Assembly: GCA_008360955.1 (NCBI GenBank)
Contig: LUCM01004375.1
Span: 62,001 to 126,000, forward strand
From: Fasciolopsis buskii
Taxonomy: Eukaryota; Platyhelminthes; Trematoda; Plagiorchiida; Fasciolidae
Direction: 5' to 3'
Length of the DNA: 64,000 bases
Below the pieces are notes generated by a model, which was given only the letters and a program-made list of their open reading frames with translations, was not told the origin of the DNA and ran no database searches. Position numbers and translations under genes: made by a program. Below are positions 63,348 through 64,000 of this stretch, piece after piece; the first letter of the stretch is position 1, and every line of letters starts with the position of its first letter.

Positions 63348-63447
63348 CATAGCGCAAGATGAAAGCAACTCATCAAACATATATTTTGGCAACTTTATTA
63401 ACTTGGATCTGTTGTTCACCAAGGAAAGGCTATCAGAAGTTTATCGA
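63348..63447 (+). other. Candidate internal coding exon (unassigned gene)
   Basis: A strong 3' splice-site context (pyrimidine-rich tract ending in CACACAG at 63347) is followed by 100 bases open in one frame, then a good donor, A|GTATGT, at 63448. The encoded 33 residues start IAQDESNSSNIYFGNF and end TKERLSEVYR, with coding-like composition. I do not recognise the protein. A match to dynein heavy chain segments was considered but could not be sustained. The same frame continues to about 63850 with protein-like stretches interrupted by stops, so a pseudogene is an alternative. Confidence 0.3.
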
Positions 63448-64000
63448 GTATGTGATTATGTTTTCATCCAACAATGTACCTGCCACTGGTGATGTACTTC
63501 GCATAACATTAGATTTAAATGAGGACCATTTCGCTTGGACAGTGACCAATTTTCAGACTGTCAGTACATTGGAGTGCACAATACGTTCATTGCACGCTAT
63601 CAAATTTCTGAGTGGAACGCAAAAGTGGACAACATCCATATCACCATTCACCAGTCAGTCAGTATCTTTTCTGATCAGTAGGTGGTCGCAGCAAATTTGT
63701 TAAAACTTATTCGACATTTGGAGGGACCAGATAGTCATTTTGCTCATTGCGTGCTTCTGTATCCTTAGATTACCAGTGAATGGATCAACAATTTATTGAC
63801 CAGTTGACAACATCACGGCCTCTCTGGCAATTTCATGAATGTCCATCTGCTGTTTGGGATTCTCCCGTTCGCATTTGTTAAATTATACAACACATATTCA
63901 CTTATACTCATTCTTATTGAGTGTATTGGGCACTGCAAAAAGCAAACGTGACCGTTTTGTCCCGGCTAGCTAAAACGAGACAACTAATTGGGACTAGGTT
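63448..64000 (+). other. Possible continuation of the exon or pseudogene, window edge
   Basis: In the frame of the candidate exon, protein-like stretches recur: VHNTFIARYQISEWNAKVD near 63575, and VVAANLLKLIRHLEGPDSHF near 63680-63740. Stop codons separate them. A short frame starting ATG near 63779 reads MDQQFIDQLTTSRPLWQF and on to a stop near 63880. This could be a decayed gene, or exons with very short introns. I cannot decide between them or name a family. Confidence 0.25.

Noticed and set aside
63348..63447. Dynein heavy chain exon
   Set aside because: The IYFGNF...SEVY spacing is only loosely reminiscent and downstream sequence does not follow the dynein pattern.
1..64000. CRISPR array, operons or bacterial contamination
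   Set aside because: No regularly spaced direct repeats, very low coding density and eukaryotic retroelements and 18S sequence throughout.

Overview
The window reads as gene-poor, AT-rich animal (metazoan) DNA. It contains one clear intact protein-coding gene, an intronless rhodopsin-class GPCR on the minus strand. The rest is long non-coding stretches holding decayed retroelements: two CR1/Jockey-type LINE remnants, one Penelope-like element (PLE) with RT and GIY-YIG domains, and tRNA-derived SINE-like units. A degenerate 18S rDNA copy is also present. A flatworm, perhaps a trematode, is my leading guess from gene density, retroelement mix and GPCR style. That is inference; the sequence itself only proves an animal-like nuclear genome.

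Layout. 1-15.1 kb: no supportable gene; simple ATC repeats and two weakly related repeats with hammerhead-like cores near 6.2 and 14.5 kb. 15.15-16.6 kb: a tRNA-like Pol III unit on the plus strand directly abuts an antisense 18S rRNA pseudogene. That pseudogene keeps the 18S 5' end, has an internal deletion and stops about two thirds along the gene; GC-rich DNA beyond its 5' end may be old external transcribed spacer. 17.0-17.1 kb: a nested-hairpin segment. 20.3-22.1 kb: the GPCR, with candidate poly(A) signals below it and a 147-bp imperfect inverted repeat with CCAAT boxes 100-246 bp above its ATG. 22.3-35.3 kb: nothing firm. 35.35 and 49.84 kb: two copies of one hairpin repeat. 37.2-38.9 kb: minus-strand LINE with endonuclease and both ends of RT but no palm. 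43.4-43.9 kb: a second SINE-like unit and a perfect AGGTCA direct repeat. 56.8-57.7 kb: plus-strand LINE with YADD but without the front of RT. 61.8-63.0 kb: minus-strand PLE. 63.35 kb to the end: possible exon or pseudogene fragments.

The genes do not form a pathway. The biologically strongest item is the GPCR. It keeps the aminergic-type aspartate in TM3 and most fold residues, but three activation-switch residues are replaced (DRY to DQF, the TM5 tyrosine to His, NPxxY to NPIVC), each explicable by one transition. The most informative genome-evolution item is the 18S pseudogene beside the tRNA-like unit. Everything was read by eye; family names for the retroelements rest on recognisable motifs, not on searches.
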